DNA of 64,000 nt from Bacteroidota bacterium. GTDB lineage: Bacteria > Bacteroidota > Ignavibacteria > Ignavibacteriales > Melioribacteraceae. Shown here piece after piece: positions 23,833 through 33,687 of this stretch. The translations under genes and the position numbers were made by a program. A model generated the notes under the pieces. It made no database searches and was not told where the DNA came from. It worked only from the letters and a program-made list of their open reading frames with translations. Where the stretch lies: the NCBI GenBank assembly GCA_018818065.1, contig JAHISV010000005.1, forward strand, positions 106,527-170,526, read 5' to 3'. Within the stretch, counting starts at the first letter, position 1. The number at the start of each line of letters is the position of its first letter.

Positions 23833-25722
23833 ATGAAAACCGAGAAGCTTTTCTATCAATTTATGTCTGCCGTGCTAGTGATTTTTTCTTTGCAGGTGAA
23901 TGCTCAATCCAAGTGGTATGTTAATAATTTAATAGGTTCCGATGATTATGATGGACTTTCTGAGACATTGGCAGCGCCAACATCTGGTCCAAAGAAGACT
24001 ATTGCAAACACAATCTTTGAAGCAAACAGTCAGGACACTATCATAATAGTAAATACAGGAATCGATTATGGATCTACCACTTCGGAGCCTGATACAATAA
24101 TTATTACGAAGGATTTGGTTTTTGAATCTTCCGGTGGCGTAATTTCTATCTCATCTAATCTGGAAATTAATTTCAGTGATTCGCTTAATAGTAGTGAAGA
24201 CATTGTAGAAATAAACTCTCCGTTTAATCTTCAGGGTAACCTTACCATTTATAACAGCCTTCAGCTAAATGAATCATTTAATCTACTTGGGAATTTAACA
24301 ATTGGATCAAATCCATCCCTTCCAGATACGGATAGAAAATTATGCTTTAATTCACCTTTGGTTTTCATTGGAGATGATAATCAGGTAATTTCTGTCCCTC
24401 AAGAAGGGGCGTATATAGGAAGTTTTGAAATTAACAAACCGAACGGAAATGTTATTCTGGAAGGCGGCAACCTTGATTTGAGTGAAAGTTATGACTCAAC
24501 TTTTAACAATGTTGTAATATTTACAAAAGGGTTGTTTATAACGGGGAATAATAAGCTCATTCTTAAAGCGCCAGCTGGAACGGATGAGTTGGGATTTGTT
24601 CATCAACCAGCAGTGGGTGATGTTTCACATGTTGTTGGTACGGTTGGAATTGAACCGAAACTTGATCCGATAAAAGAAAATAGTAAAACATCTTGGCCAG
24701 TAGGCAGTGTAGAGTTTTATAGACCTTTCTCAATGTTGATTTTAAATACCTCTGTAACAAATTTGGGAGAGGTTATTCTTGCCACTCACATTGATGAAAA
24801 ACCATCCGATGCTAACGGATTACCGATTGAATCTGAAGGAGGATCCTATACTTATTTTCCAGACTTTCATTGGTTGATAGTAACAGAGAACAATAACCCA
24901 CTCTCGAGTCTTATGTATGACTTGGAATTTGCTGCTGAAGGATTCACTGATTTCGCTAATGTGGATGAAGTTATTGGCATTTTTCAATTCGTACCATATT
25001 CCGGTGAAAGGATATGGTTCCAGATGAATGGTGATTATGAAAATACAATTACAGATAATTTACCCTTGATAAAATGCATGTACACAAGGGGTGTTTTTCA
25101 ACGAGTGCCTACAATAGTAACTTTTGGTCTTCCAACTAAACTATATACTACCGGAACTCTTCCAGATTTAGGCTTTAGCTGCGAAAAAGTGTTGATTGAT
25201 ATTGATGGACTTTTTGGAGGGAATGAGGGGGAATTAAAATATTATTGTACTTCTTCTGACACTGACATTGTTTATGTATCTGGGGGAGAATTCTCTGAGA
25301 CAACATTTGAAATTGAAGGCTTAAGTGATGGAAATGCAGAAATATCAATTACTGCCTTAGATGTAAACGGTGATTTTCTGAAAACATCGTTTAAGGTTTT
25401 TGTTGACTATTGTGATGGTTACTATGATGCTATTGAATCACAGCTGGGAATACCTGTTAATTACGAACTGACTCAGAATTACCCCAATCCTTTCAATCCA
25501 ACAACAACCATTCGTTTTGGTTTGCCGGAAGCGTCAAGAGTATCATTAAAAATTTATAACACTTTGGGTGAAGAGGTGAGTTCTGTCGTTGAAAACATGG
25601 ATTTACAGGCAGGCTATCACGCATATAATTTTGATGCAGGCAACCTTACATCAGGAGTGTATTTTTATAAAATTGAAGCCAATGATTTTTATGAGGTCAG
25701 GAAGATGATTCTAATCAAGTAA
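23833..25722 (+). CDS. Secreted protein with T9SS type A sorting domain
   Basis: 629 residues from the ATG at 23833, which begins a clear signal peptide (MKTEKLFYQFMSAVLVIFSL to VNAQS); an ATG 18 bp earlier is also in frame. The long middle part (about residues 30-540) has the GSDDYDGLSET start of parallel beta-helix or adhesin-like surface proteins, with no catalytic motif I recognise. The last about 80 residues are the sorting domain: NYPNPFNPTTTIRFGLPE, YNTLGEEV, SGVYFYKIE and KMILIK. Surface exposed; function unknown. Monocistronic by appearance. Confidence 0.85.
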   Translation: MKTEKLFYQFMSAVLVIFSLQVNAQSKWYVNNLIGSDDYDGLSETLAAPTSGPKKTIANTIFEANSQDTIIIVNTGIDYGSTTSEPDTIIITKDLVFESSGGVISISSNLEINFSDSLNSSEDIVEINSPFNLQGNLTIYNSLQLNESFNLLGNLTIGSNPSLPDTDRKLCFNSPLVFIGDDNQVISVPQEGAYIGSFEINKPNGNVILEGGNLDLSESYDSTFNNVVIFTKGLFITGNNKLILKAPAGTDELGFVHQPAVGDVSHVVGTVGIEPKLDPIKENSKTSWPVGSVEFYRPFSMLILNTSVTNLGEVILATHIDEKPSDANGLPIESEGGSYTYFPDFHWLIVTENNNPLSSLMYDLEFAAEGFTDFANVDEVIGIFQFVPYSGERIWFQMNGDYENTITDNLPLIKCMYTRGVFQRVPTIVTFGLPTKLYTTGTLPDLGFSCEKVLIDIDGLFGGNEGELKYYCTSSDTDIVYVSGGEFSETTFEIEGLSDGNAEISITALDVNGDFLKTSFKVFVDYCDGYYDAIESQLGIPVNYELTQNYPNPFNPTTTIRFGLPEASRVSLKIYNTLGEEVSSVVENMDLQAGYHAYNFDAGNLTSGVYFYKIEANDFYEVRKMILIK

Positions 25723-25732
25723 TATGAATTGT

Positions 25733-27049
25733 TTATTTTATCTCCCGACCGTCCTTATCAAACTTAATCTGAGAAATAATCCTTCCCATTTTATATTCCG
25801 CGCGGCGTTTTACATATCCATTATCAAAGTAGTTGAAATAAGTGCCGTCCAGCAAATTCGAATCGTAAAAACAAAAATCTGATAATTGACCATTTGGATA
25901 ATACCATTTTACCAAACCATGCTTATTCCCGTTTTTAAAATTTTCTTCGTACCACGGCTGCCCCGATTCATAATAGAAAGTTGCCAGCCCGTGAAGCTCG
26001 CCATCACTATAGAATTTTTCTGATTCTAGTTTACCCGAATGATAATATGTTTTTGCAATCCCTTCCAGCTGTCCGTAAATGTATTTTTGCTCAGCCTTAA
26101 GCTGTCCGTCTTCGTAATATAATTTTTCCGATCCGTTTTTCGTGCCATGAGAATAAGTTGTTATAGTTCCTAAAATACCATTTGCATGATAGTATTTACA
26201 CGTTCCATTGAGGTTGTCAGAATCATATACAAGAGTTTCTTTTTTGTATCCATCATTATAGTAGTACTCGTTGATTCCATTTTTTCTGCCTTCCTTAAAA
26301 CTCTGTTCAGACTTTGTAACACCGGTATCATGATATTCTGTGAAACTCTCCTCGGTTTTTTCATAATTACCAACAACATCATAACGAACTCGCTTAATTA
26401 TTTGTCCGTTTTGGTAGGTATCTGCTACCTGAATTGAACCGTCGGAATAATAAATGTAAGAGTATCCATCGAGCTCATTGTTTTTATAATTTGCCTCAAG
26501 CGCCACTGCGCCAAAGTCGTAGTAAACATAACTAATGCCTTCCAGCTTATCGTCAATATAATTACGCTCAACTTCAAGAGCGCCACTTTCATAAAAGATT
26601 TTGGATTTACCATTCAGCATGTCGTTTCGGTAACTCCAGATCGCAAGTACAGCACCGCTTTTGTAATAGGTTTTCGTAAAGCCGGTTTGCACATTATTCA
26701 CGAATACCGGTTCAGCCCATAATTCACCAGATTCATAAAACCATTTGGACATCCCTTCAAGTTTCCCATCTTCATAATTCCAAATCATGCTAAGTGTGCC
26801 ATCAAAAAAATACCATCGGGATTCACCTTGTTCCAATCCATTTCTGAATTGCCACTCTTTCCATAATTGTCCATCGTCAAAGTATTCCTTATAAATGCCA
26901 TCTTTAACGCCGTTTTTATAATAGCCTTCGGATTTGATTTTGCCGTTTGGGTGATATTCTTTAATAATTTCAGATTTACTTTGCGCTAAACTAAAAGAAA
27001 AAAGAAAAATGAAACTGATTGCAAGAAAGTGTAAGCGTGATATATTCAT
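25733..27049 (-). CDS. Exported YwqK-like protein with MORN_2 repeats
   Basis: 438 residues with a signal peptide (MNISRLHFLAISFIFLFSFS); an in-frame ATG at 27065-27067 is an alternative start. About 17 repeats of roughly 22 residues follow the pattern Y-x-x-G-x-L/I-K-x-E-x-x-Y-x-x-G, e.g. EYHPNGKIKSEGYYKNG and YYESGQPWYEENFKNG. This is the MORN variant called YwqK-family antitoxin in databases, although that label says little about exported proteins. Probably a protein-binding rod. It is convergent with the T9SS gene, with 10 bp between. Confidence 0.8.
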   Translation of the reverse strand: MNISRLHFLAISFIFLFSFSLAQSKSEIIKEYHPNGKIKSEGYYKNGVKDGIYKEYFDDGQLWKEWQFRNGLEQGESRWYFFDGTLSMIWNYEDGKLEGMSKWFYESGELWAEPVFVNNVQTGFTKTYYKSGAVLAIWSYRNDMLNGKSKIFYESGALEVERNYIDDKLEGISYVYYDFGAVALEANYKNNELDGYSYIYYSDGSIQVADTYQNGQIIKRVRYDVVGNYEKTEESFTEYHDTGVTKSEQSFKEGRKNGINEYYYNDGYKKETLVYDSDNLNGTCKYYHANGILGTITTYSHGTKNGSEKLYYEDGQLKAEQKYIYGQLEGIAKTYYHSGKLESEKFYSDGELHGLATFYYESGQPWYEENFKNGNKHGLVKWYYPNGQLSDFCFYDSNLLDGTYFNYFDNGYVKRRAEYKMGRIISQIKFDKDGREIK

Positions 27050-27144
27050 ACTTGAGTAATGTCGCATTTTAAGAGTTAATAAAAATATTTACATGAAGCT
27101 GATTATTCCTTACATTAAACTAAGAAATTAGCCACGGAATATAA

Positions 27145-27543
27145 ATGTTTACTTCTGATGTAAAGATTAAGTTTCACGATTGTGATCCTGCAGGTATTTT
27201 ATTTTATGCTAATATATTCAAGTTGTCACACGATATCTACCAGGAATTGTTGGAAAGTATAAAAGATCGAAATTTTTTTGACGATGAATCTATAGCCCTG
27301 CCGATAATAAAGGCTACTGCAGAATATTTTTCTCCTATGAAAAGCGGTGACGTTCTTTCTACAAACATTATAGTCTCTCAACTAAATGACAGTTCTTTTG
27401 AACTTACGAATTTATTCTATGACAGAATAAAGAAGCTGCATGCTGAGGTAAAAACCGTTCATGTTGCAGTAGACAAAAGTGATTTTAAGAAAACTGCTCT
27501 TCCAATGGAATTGGTTGAACTTTTGAGGGCTAACCGGGTCTGA
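27145..27543 (+). CDS. menI: Hotdog thioesterase, probable 1,4-dihydroxy-2-naphthoyl-CoA hydrolase
   Basis: 132 residues. KFHDCDPAGILFYANIFK is the active-site segment of 4-hydroxybenzoyl-CoA-type thioesterases (catalytic Asp). Its position beside the men genes suggests it releases 1,4-dihydroxy-2-naphthoate from its CoA ester, the step between MenB and MenA. It is the only plus-strand member, and its 3' end overlaps that of menE by 14 bp. The substrate assignment rests on context. Confidence 0.75.
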   Translation: MFTSDVKIKFHDCDPAGILFYANIFKLSHDIYQELLESIKDRNFFDDESIALPIIKATAEYFSPMKSGDVLSTNIIVSQLNDSSFELTNLFYDRIKKLHAEVKTVHVAVDKSDFKKTALPMELVELLRANRV

Positions 27544-28981
27544 CGATTTTCATGAGACTTACAATGTCAATTTTTCCCATCTCATTTTTAGGCAACTCAA
27601 AAAGAATATTTATACGTTTTGGGCACTTATAAGTTGGCAGATTTTCCTTAAGGTAAGCATTTACAGGTTCCAGATCTATTCGGGCACTTGCCTTAAAAAC
27701 TATTACAGCTGCGGGCACTTCCCCCCATTTAGCATCATTATCGGCAAAGACAAATGACTCGGCTATATCCGGGTGCTGGTTGATTACATTTTCAACTTCC
27801 AGAGCGCTGATGTTTTCACCACCAGAAATAATTGTTCTTTTCGACCTGCCTGTTATATATAAAAAACCATCCTCATTCAGATAACCAACATCACCTGAAT
27901 AGTATAAACCATTTTGAGTTAGTGGGAAGGATTCATTACCGTTAATAGACCCCTTGGCAAGGCTGGCGGATCTGACCACAATTTCACCAGAAATACCATC
28001 ACTCTTTTCAGCAATGGTAATCACAACATTGTTAAAGGGTTTACCGGCAGATTCAATTTCTTTTTGGTTATCCGAGCAATCAATGGATGTGACCATGGAA
28101 GAAGTCTCGGTTGCGCCGTAAACCTTAACGACAGGCCAATTAAGGGCAATAGCCTTGTTAATGAGTTCAGTATCAATTGGTCCGCCGCCCAAAAATACTT
28201 TTCTAAACGATGAAGGGGATTTCACATTTTCATCGACAAGTTTTTTAAATTGAGTGGAAACAAAGGACGCATAGGTTATCTTTTGTTCATTAATACAACT
28301 CTCAATTGATGCAATATCGGTTTTCCCCGGTATATAAATCGAACAACCCGAAAGAATAGATCTTACAAAGATTTGAAATCCCCCTATATGATATAAAGGC
28401 AAACTTGCTAACCAAATATCATCCTGAGAATGATTGTATCTTTCATTCATATTTTTGAAACTGTTAAAAAGATTATCAAAAGAGAAAACAATACCCTTTG
28501 GTTTAGAAGTTGAACCTGAGGTGAAAAGTATCAGGGCATCATTCATAGAAGAAAAATTTCTTTGCTTTTCACCTGGCTCAGAAATTTCGGGGAAGTCAAA
28601 ATAAATACGGGTAATATCTGGAGATATTCTATTAACAACATCTTTCAGTTCAGATTGCACAGCAATCTTCATAATACCGACATCGGAAAGTACTTCGTTG
28701 ATTTGATCGAGACTCCACAGCAGGTTTATTATTACAGGAATGTTGTTGTTTTGCCATAAAGCCAAAGAGGCTAAAATAATTTCCAGTTTGCTGCCTGAAA
28801 TAACAGCAACTTTTTCCTGCCTGCTAACACCCATATTTTGAAAATGGTGGGCTAAAGAGTTTACCTTTCGTCCAATTTCTTCAAAGGAAAACAGAGAGTT
28901 TTCAGTTCTGATAAAGGGGGCATCAGCAACATGTTTAATTTGCCACTCTAGCCAACTCTCTTTTATATCGGTAGGAATCAT
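27530..28981 (-). CDS. menE: o-Succinylbenzoate-CoA ligase (MenE)
   Basis: 483 residues from the ATG at 28979-28981, which overlaps the menC stop as ATGA; a TTG 15 bp upstream is less likely. AMP-binding motif LFTSGSTSKPKGIVFS, KVYGATETSS, YSGDVGYLNEDGFLYITGR and the C-terminal lysine region KNEMGKIDI. It activates o-succinylbenzoate to its CoA ester in menaquinone synthesis. Last gene of the minus-strand men operon. Confidence 0.9.
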   Translation of the reverse strand: MIPTDIKESWLEWQIKHVADAPFIRTENSLFSFEEIGRKVNSLAHHFQNMGVSRQEKVAVISGSKLEIILASLALWQNNNIPVIINLLWSLDQINEVLSDVGIMKIAVQSELKDVVNRISPDITRIYFDFPEISEPGEKQRNFSSMNDALILFTSGSTSKPKGIVFSFDNLFNSFKNMNERYNHSQDDIWLASLPLYHIGGFQIFVRSILSGCSIYIPGKTDIASIESCINEQKITYASFVSTQFKKLVDENVKSPSSFRKVFLGGGPIDTELINKAIALNWPVVKVYGATETSSMVTSIDCSDNQKEIESAGKPFNNVVITIAEKSDGISGEIVVRSASLAKGSINGNESFPLTQNGLYYSGDVGYLNEDGFLYITGRSKRTIISGGENISALEVENVINQHPDIAESFVFADNDAKWGEVPAAVIVFKASARIDLEPVNAYLKENLPTYKCPKRINILFELPKNEMGKIDIVSLMKIVRPG

Positions 28982-29343
28982 GACAGTTCTCTGCAATATT
29001 TATCAAAAGTGAAATTTATCTTTCCATTTACAAGGGGAAAGATATCCTTAAATTTATCATCTATGAATAAATCTGCTGTTGAAAGGATATGAGTAAGATC
29101 AGGATTAGTAAATGACTCAGAAAGTATTTTAGGACTGTCGTTGAGTATGGAGTACTCAATTTCTTCAAAGGTTTCGCTTCCAAATTCCGGCAGTGGAGCG
29201 GCTTCACCCTGAGTGAATGTTCCATCCTCAAGTTCAAGGTTAATAATTAGGATGTTTCTTTCGTTTAGTTGACTTTTGGAAGTCAGGATTGGTGAATTGA
29301 ATTTGTAATATTGTCTGGAATATGTTATTCCACTTATCTTCAT
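28978..29343 (-). pseudogene. menC: Internally deleted o-succinylbenzoate synthase (menC remnant)
   Basis: 121 codons, against about 320-370 for MenC. Residues 1-80 match the N-terminal capping domain of the enolase-superfamily OSB synthases (NILIINLELEDGTFTQGEAA, PLPEFGSETFEEIE). From about residue 83 the sequence (LSTADLFIDDKFKDIFPLVN then GKINF) instead resembles the extreme C-terminus of MenC proteins. The TIM barrel with the catalytic Lys and metal-binding Asp/Glu residues is absent, so no OSB synthase activity is expected. Both ends are intact and coupled by ATGA overlaps to menA and menE, as expected for an in-frame internal deletion near 29085-29105 (real or an assembly collapse). The family match of the C-terminal part is my inference. 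Confidence 0.65.
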
Positions 29344-30239
29344 ATCAATATACCAATTGCAAATAAAACACCATAAATTGCAGATAATTTTGCAGTAAGT
29401 TCCAGTGTTTTGTTTAGTGCCTCACCCTGTAAAGTGTAAATCATTTTTATCAATTTGATTGAAAGCGGGAGTGTTAGAATTGGTAAAAACACAAATACAC
29501 TTTGCTTAAAAGTAAAAAATACCACGACCAGCACAAGGTATGAAAGTATCATAAAGATTAGATACTGAATTTGGGTAAACCGTCTGCCAAGTTTAACGGC
29601 AAGTGTTTGTTTTCCTGAAGTGCGGTCTTCTTCTATATCTCTGAAATTATTGATGACCAGAATGTTGGTTATTAAAGCGCCCACAGGTATAGATGCCCAA
29701 AGGACAAAACCTGTAACCTGTAATGACTGCACATAATAAGTACCAACTGTACCGATCAATCCAAAAAATATAAAAACAAAAATATCGCCAAGTCCGTTGT
29801 AGGCAAGTGGGTATGGTCCGGCGGTGTAGCCAATTCCGGCAATAATAGAGAGAATACCTATGAGAAGTAAAACCCATCCTGCAGTGTAGACAAGATAAAG
29901 ACCTATAACAAAAGTGAGAGTGAATATAAGAATGATTCCAACCTTCATCTCTTTTACTGAAATCAACCCGGACGCAAGCACTCTGGTCGGTCCAACTCTT
30001 TGATCTGTATCCTTACCCGAGAGAAAATCAAATAAATCATTAACCCAATTGGTCCCTATCTGGATAAGAACAGCGCAAAGTAATGCAACAGTTGAAGCTG
30101 CAGGTTGGAACATGCCGTCGTTATAAGCGATGGCCGACCCAACCAACACGGGTACAAAAGCAGCCAGCAGTGTTTTTGGCCTGCTAGCCATTACCCAGCT
30201 TTCAAGCTTATTTATATTTTCTACAGAACTATTAATCAT
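29340..30239 (-). CDS. menA: 1,4-Dihydroxy-2-naphthoate polyprenyltransferase (MenA)
   Basis: 299 residues, UbiA family, eight or more helices. The prenyl-diphosphate motif NWVNDLFDFLSGKDTDQRVG and the second Asp-rich motif NNFRDIEEDRTSGKQTLAVK are both present. It attaches the isoprenoid chain to DHNA in the membrane. Stop overlaps the menC start (ATGA); the start is 4 bp after menB. Confidence 0.95.
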   Translation of the reverse strand: MINSSVENINKLESWVMASRPKTLLAAFVPVLVGSAIAYNDGMFQPAASTVALLCAVLIQIGTNWVNDLFDFLSGKDTDQRVGPTRVLASGLISVKEMKVGIILIFTLTFVIGLYLVYTAGWVLLLIGILSIIAGIGYTAGPYPLAYNGLGDIFVFIFFGLIGTVGTYYVQSLQVTGFVLWASIPVGALITNILVINNFRDIEEDRTSGKQTLAVKLGRRFTQIQYLIFMILSYLVLVVVFFTFKQSVFVFLPILTLPLSIKLIKMIYTLQGEALNKTLELTAKLSAIYGVLFAIGILI

Positions 30240-30242
30240 CGT

Positions 30243-31079
30243 TTAAGGTACTCTTGGAAATTTTTTAAAATCGGGTTTTCGTTTTTCAACATAAGCATTT
30301 TTTCCTTCCTGCGCTTCCTCACTCATGTAATAAAGTAAGGTTGCATTTCCAGCTAATTCCTGTATTCCGGCTTGTCCGTCAAGTTCAGCGTTAAACGCAG
30401 ATTTAAGTAATCTTATGGCAAGTGGACTATGCTCCAAAATTTCCTTTGCCCATTGAACGCCTTCATCCTCAAGTTTTTCAACCGGTACCACTTTATTTAC
30501 CAAACCCATTGCAAGGGCTTCTTTGGCATCATACTGCCGGCATAAGTACCATATCTCACGGGCTTTTTTCTGACCGACCAAACGAGCAAGATAACTGGCT
30601 CCAAATCCACCATCAAAACTGCCAACCTTAGGCCCTGTTTGACCAAATATTGCGTTGTCGGCTGCAATGGTAAGATCGCATACAACATGAAGAACATGAC
30701 CGCCGCCGATAGAGTATCCCGCAACAAGTGCAATGACTGGTTTAGGCATACTGCGAATTAATTTTTGCACGTCTAAAATATTCAACCGTGCAACACCATC
30801 TTTTCCCACATACCCCATGTCACCGCGTATTTTCTGGTCACCACCTGAACAGAAAGCATACTTGCCATCTTTGGAAGGACCTTCACCGGTTAAAAGAACA
30901 ACACCAATTTCAGGATCTTCTCGCGCATCAGCAAAGGCTTCATGCATTTCTAAAACTGTTTCGGGCCTGAAGGCGTTTCTTACTTCGGGTCTGTTAATGC
31001 TTATTTTTGCAATTCCATCCATCTTTTCATATTTAATATCTTCGTAATCTTTAAACTTTAGCCAGTTATTAGTCATCAT
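30243..31079 (-). CDS. menB: 1,4-Dihydroxy-2-naphthoyl-CoA synthase (MenB)
   Basis: 278 residues, crotonase fold. Characteristic MenB segments: [56 protein letters not shown] and the C-terminal [18 protein letters not shown]. It cyclises o-succinylbenzoyl-CoA. Full length with no missing motif. Confidence 0.95.
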   Translation of the reverse strand: MMTNNWLKFKDYEDIKYEKMDGIAKISINRPEVRNAFRPETVLEMHEAFADAREDPEIGVVLLTGEGPSKDGKYAFCSGGDQKIRGDMGYVGKDGVARLNILDVQKLIRSMPKPVIALVAGYSIGGGHVLHVVCDLTIAADNAIFGQTGPKVGSFDGGFGASYLARLVGQKKAREIWYLCRQYDAKEALAMGLVNKVVPVEKLEDEGVQWAKEILEHSPLAIRLLKSAFNAELDGQAGIQELAGNATLLYYMSEEAQEGKNAYVEKRKPDFKKFPRVP

Positions 31080-31106
31080 TTTCTCTATTTATAGTGAATA
31101 ACATAC

Positions 31107-31937
31107 TTACTTAATAAAAGTTCTCAAGAAAGAACCTACTAAGATAAAAAAATCTTGAGGCTTTTCTAAATGAGTATTATGTCCGGACTTAGAAATAATT
31201 TGGTGAGTGGCATTTGGAAGTTGTTTTAGCATTTGTCTGTTGATTTCTGTGAACTTCAAATCAAGTTCGCCCGTGATTAACAATGTTGGCTTTTTGATGC
31301 TTTTTAATTCGGGCCAATGGTTCTTCATTTTTCCTGTTCCAAACCCACGAAGTGAGTTAGCAAGACCCACAGGATTATTTTTTTTTCGTTCATTAATTAA
31401 CAGTGTTAATTGCTCTGCCGGAAGATTTTTGAAAGTATCAAACAAGGGAATGCTGAACCAGTAATCTATAAATTTTGAAGTGCCAGATTCTGTTAATTTG
31501 TCTGCCAGTTTTTCATCACTAAAAATTCTTTCTGCCCGCAGCAACTGCTCTTCAATTCCGGCGGTTGAGCTCTCAAGAATTAAACTTTTAATACTTTCAG
31601 GGTAGGCGAGGGCATAACAAAAAGCGAGTCTTCCACCCATAGAATAACCTACAAAAGATGATTTGGTCACACCAATTTGAGTAAGAATGTAATGCAGTTG
31701 TTCAACAAGAGAATCCTCAGTGTAATATTCCGGGTTATCAGGCGAACTACTTTGCCCATGACCCAGTATGTCGATTGCTATCGGAGCATATTGATCGGCA
31801 AGTTTGGCTTTAAGAGAATCCCAGTCATTTAACGCACCGGTGAATCCATGGAGAAAAACCAGAGGTGTTTTCCCCTTTTCAATGTCATCCGGATTGTAGG
31901 AAATATTTAGGTTGAGGTTATTATATTCAATCAACAT
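31107..31937 (-). CDS. menH: 2-Succinyl-6-hydroxy-2,4-cyclohexadiene-1-carboxylate synthase (MenH)
   Basis: 276 residues, alpha/beta hydrolase. VFLHGFTGALNDWDS (oxyanion), the nucleophile elbow GYSMGGRLA, Asp in TGELDLKF and His in KSGHNTHLEKP. Position between menD and menB, overlapping menD by 11 bp, makes MenH the natural assignment although the fold alone would allow other hydrolases. Confidence 0.9.
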   Translation of the reverse strand: MLIEYNNLNLNISYNPDDIEKGKTPLVFLHGFTGALNDWDSLKAKLADQYAPIAIDILGHGQSSSPDNPEYYTEDSLVEQLHYILTQIGVTKSSFVGYSMGGRLAFCYALAYPESIKSLILESSTAGIEEQLLRAERIFSDEKLADKLTESGTSKFIDYWFSIPLFDTFKNLPAEQLTLLINERKKNNPVGLANSLRGFGTGKMKNHWPELKSIKKPTLLITGELDLKFTEINRQMLKQLPNATHQIISKSGHNTHLEKPQDFFILVGSFLRTFIK

Positions 31938-33687
31938 TTATTGTTTTCTCAATTTCTTTGAGAGTTATGGACGCATATTGTTTTCTCAATTTGGCTGATT
32001 GAAGTGAATCCGTTTCGATTTCAAGTACATTAAGTCCTCTGGAGCTTATCGACTTGAGAAGGTGTTTTATTAGTTGATCCGAGGATTTAACATGGGTGTG
32101 TTCACCACCAAAGCCTTTAACAAAAGGTTCGAAGTCAAGATTTGTAGGAGTAATAAAGTTCTTTTTGAATAATTTTCCATAGTTACTAATAGGTAGATTT
32201 TCAAAAATTCCACCACCGTTATTGTTAATTAACAAAATGGTTAAGGGGATGGAATACTTGTATGATGCCAATAATCCATTTAGATCATGGTAAAAGGCCA
32301 GATCACCGATGATTAGAACTGTCGGGAATTTCGAACGAGCTGCAATACCCAGAGCCGTCGAAGTAATTCCGTCAATTCCACTGGCACCACGATTTGTATA
32401 TATATTCAAATTATTATTAATGTCGGGAGAAAATGTATCTAAATCTCTAACAGGCATGCTGTTAGAAAAAAAGACATTGGTTTTACTGGGAAGTTGGGAC
32501 AAGGCTTTGTTGATGATTTTCCCTTCAAAAGAAAAATCACAGCTTCGAAGGAAGTCAGACTTTACCTCATTTAAAAGGATTTCAGCACGCAACAATTTCC
32601 TTGTTGAATTAACTATTTCCTTTTTTAGAGCCACTTTACTAATTACAGCCTCACAAAAATCCACTGTTTTCATTGATACAATTTTACGATACGACTTTGA
32701 TGGATCTTTAATGTCGCCAAATTCATTAACCAATATTTTATTGCAATTAATCCGTTGGTAAAATTTAAGTAATGAATTAGAGACAGGCGCATCCCCGAAT
32801 TGGATAATCAAATCAGGGTTGACCATATCAGCAAAGTTATCAGATCTAAGAATGGTTGTGGCATTCTTACATAGGAGCGAATTGGTCTGCGAACTGAATC
32901 GTAAACCGCTAGTTGCATCATCTATAATAGGGAAATTAAGTCTTGTAGAAAGTTTCAGAACGGAGGCAATGGTTTTTTTATCAGCATTTTTTTCGTTAAA
33001 AATAATTAGCCCTTTTTTTGATTTCTCAATCTCAGAGAACAGCTTTCTGCTTAAAGAGCCTGAAGCTGTTGCCTGGATAGATATTACATTCAGGGAAACA
33101 ATTTTTTCAAAATCTTCTTTGGAAATAGTGTCAGTAAAGCTATCCGATTCAAATGGTTTTCTGAAAGGCAGGTTTATATGAACTGGCCCGCGATCTTTAG
33201 TAACAGCAATTTTTAAGGCCTTTTTTATGAGCGTTAATAGTTTTTTAACTTTCTCGTAACGAACAGAGGGCAAATCAGATTCAAAATAATACCGAATGTG
33301 ATTTGCGAAAATATTTTTTTGATTAATTGTCTGATTAGCTCCACAGTCTTGCAATTCAGGTGGACGATCTGCGGTGCAAATAATAAGCGGAATACGTTGC
33401 TGGTATGCTTCAACAATTGCCGGGTATAATTCTGCTACAGCCGTACCAGAGGTGGTAATTACTGCAACGGGCTCATTCGAAGCCTTCGAAAGGCCGAGAG
33501 CAAAAAATCCGGCGGATCTTTCATCAACAAGATTGTAAGTTTTTATTTTTTTTTGAGATTCAATGCCAAAAATAAGCGGAGTACTTCGTGAGCCTGGGCA
33601 AACAACAACATTATTAACGCCTAGCCTTGATAATTGTCTGAATAGCATTTCAGACCAAACAATATTTTTATTAACCTTTTTTTGCAT
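31927..33687 (-). CDS. menD: SEPHCHC synthase (MenD)
   Basis: 586 residues, thiamine-diphosphate enzyme. CPGSRSTPL near residue 30, the Glu-containing TTSGTAVAELYPAIVEAYQQ, DRPPEL, and the C-terminal cofactor site GDLAFYHDLNGLL...INNNGGGIF. It adds 2-oxoglutarate to isochorismate. Overlaps menF by 17 bp and menH by 11 bp. Confidence 0.95.
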   Translation of the reverse strand: MQKKVNKNIVWSEMLFRQLSRLGVNNVVVCPGSRSTPLIFGIESQKKIKTYNLVDERSAGFFALGLSKASNEPVAVITTSGTAVAELYPAIVEAYQQRIPLIICTADRPPELQDCGANQTINQKNIFANHIRYYFESDLPSVRYEKVKKLLTLIKKALKIAVTKDRGPVHINLPFRKPFESDSFTDTISKEDFEKIVSLNVISIQATASGSLSRKLFSEIEKSKKGLIIFNEKNADKKTIASVLKLSTRLNFPIIDDATSGLRFSSQTNSLLCKNATTILRSDNFADMVNPDLIIQFGDAPVSNSLLKFYQRINCNKILVNEFGDIKDPSKSYRKIVSMKTVDFCEAVISKVALKKEIVNSTRKLLRAEILLNEVKSDFLRSCDFSFEGKIINKALSQLPSKTNVFFSNSMPVRDLDTFSPDINNNLNIYTNRGASGIDGITSTALGIAARSKFPTVLIIGDLAFYHDLNGLLASYKYSIPLTILLINNNGGGIFENLPISNYGKLFKKNFITPTNLDFEPFVKGFGGEHTHVKSSDQLIKHLLKSISSRGLNVLEIETDSLQSAKLRKQYASITLKEIEKTINVD

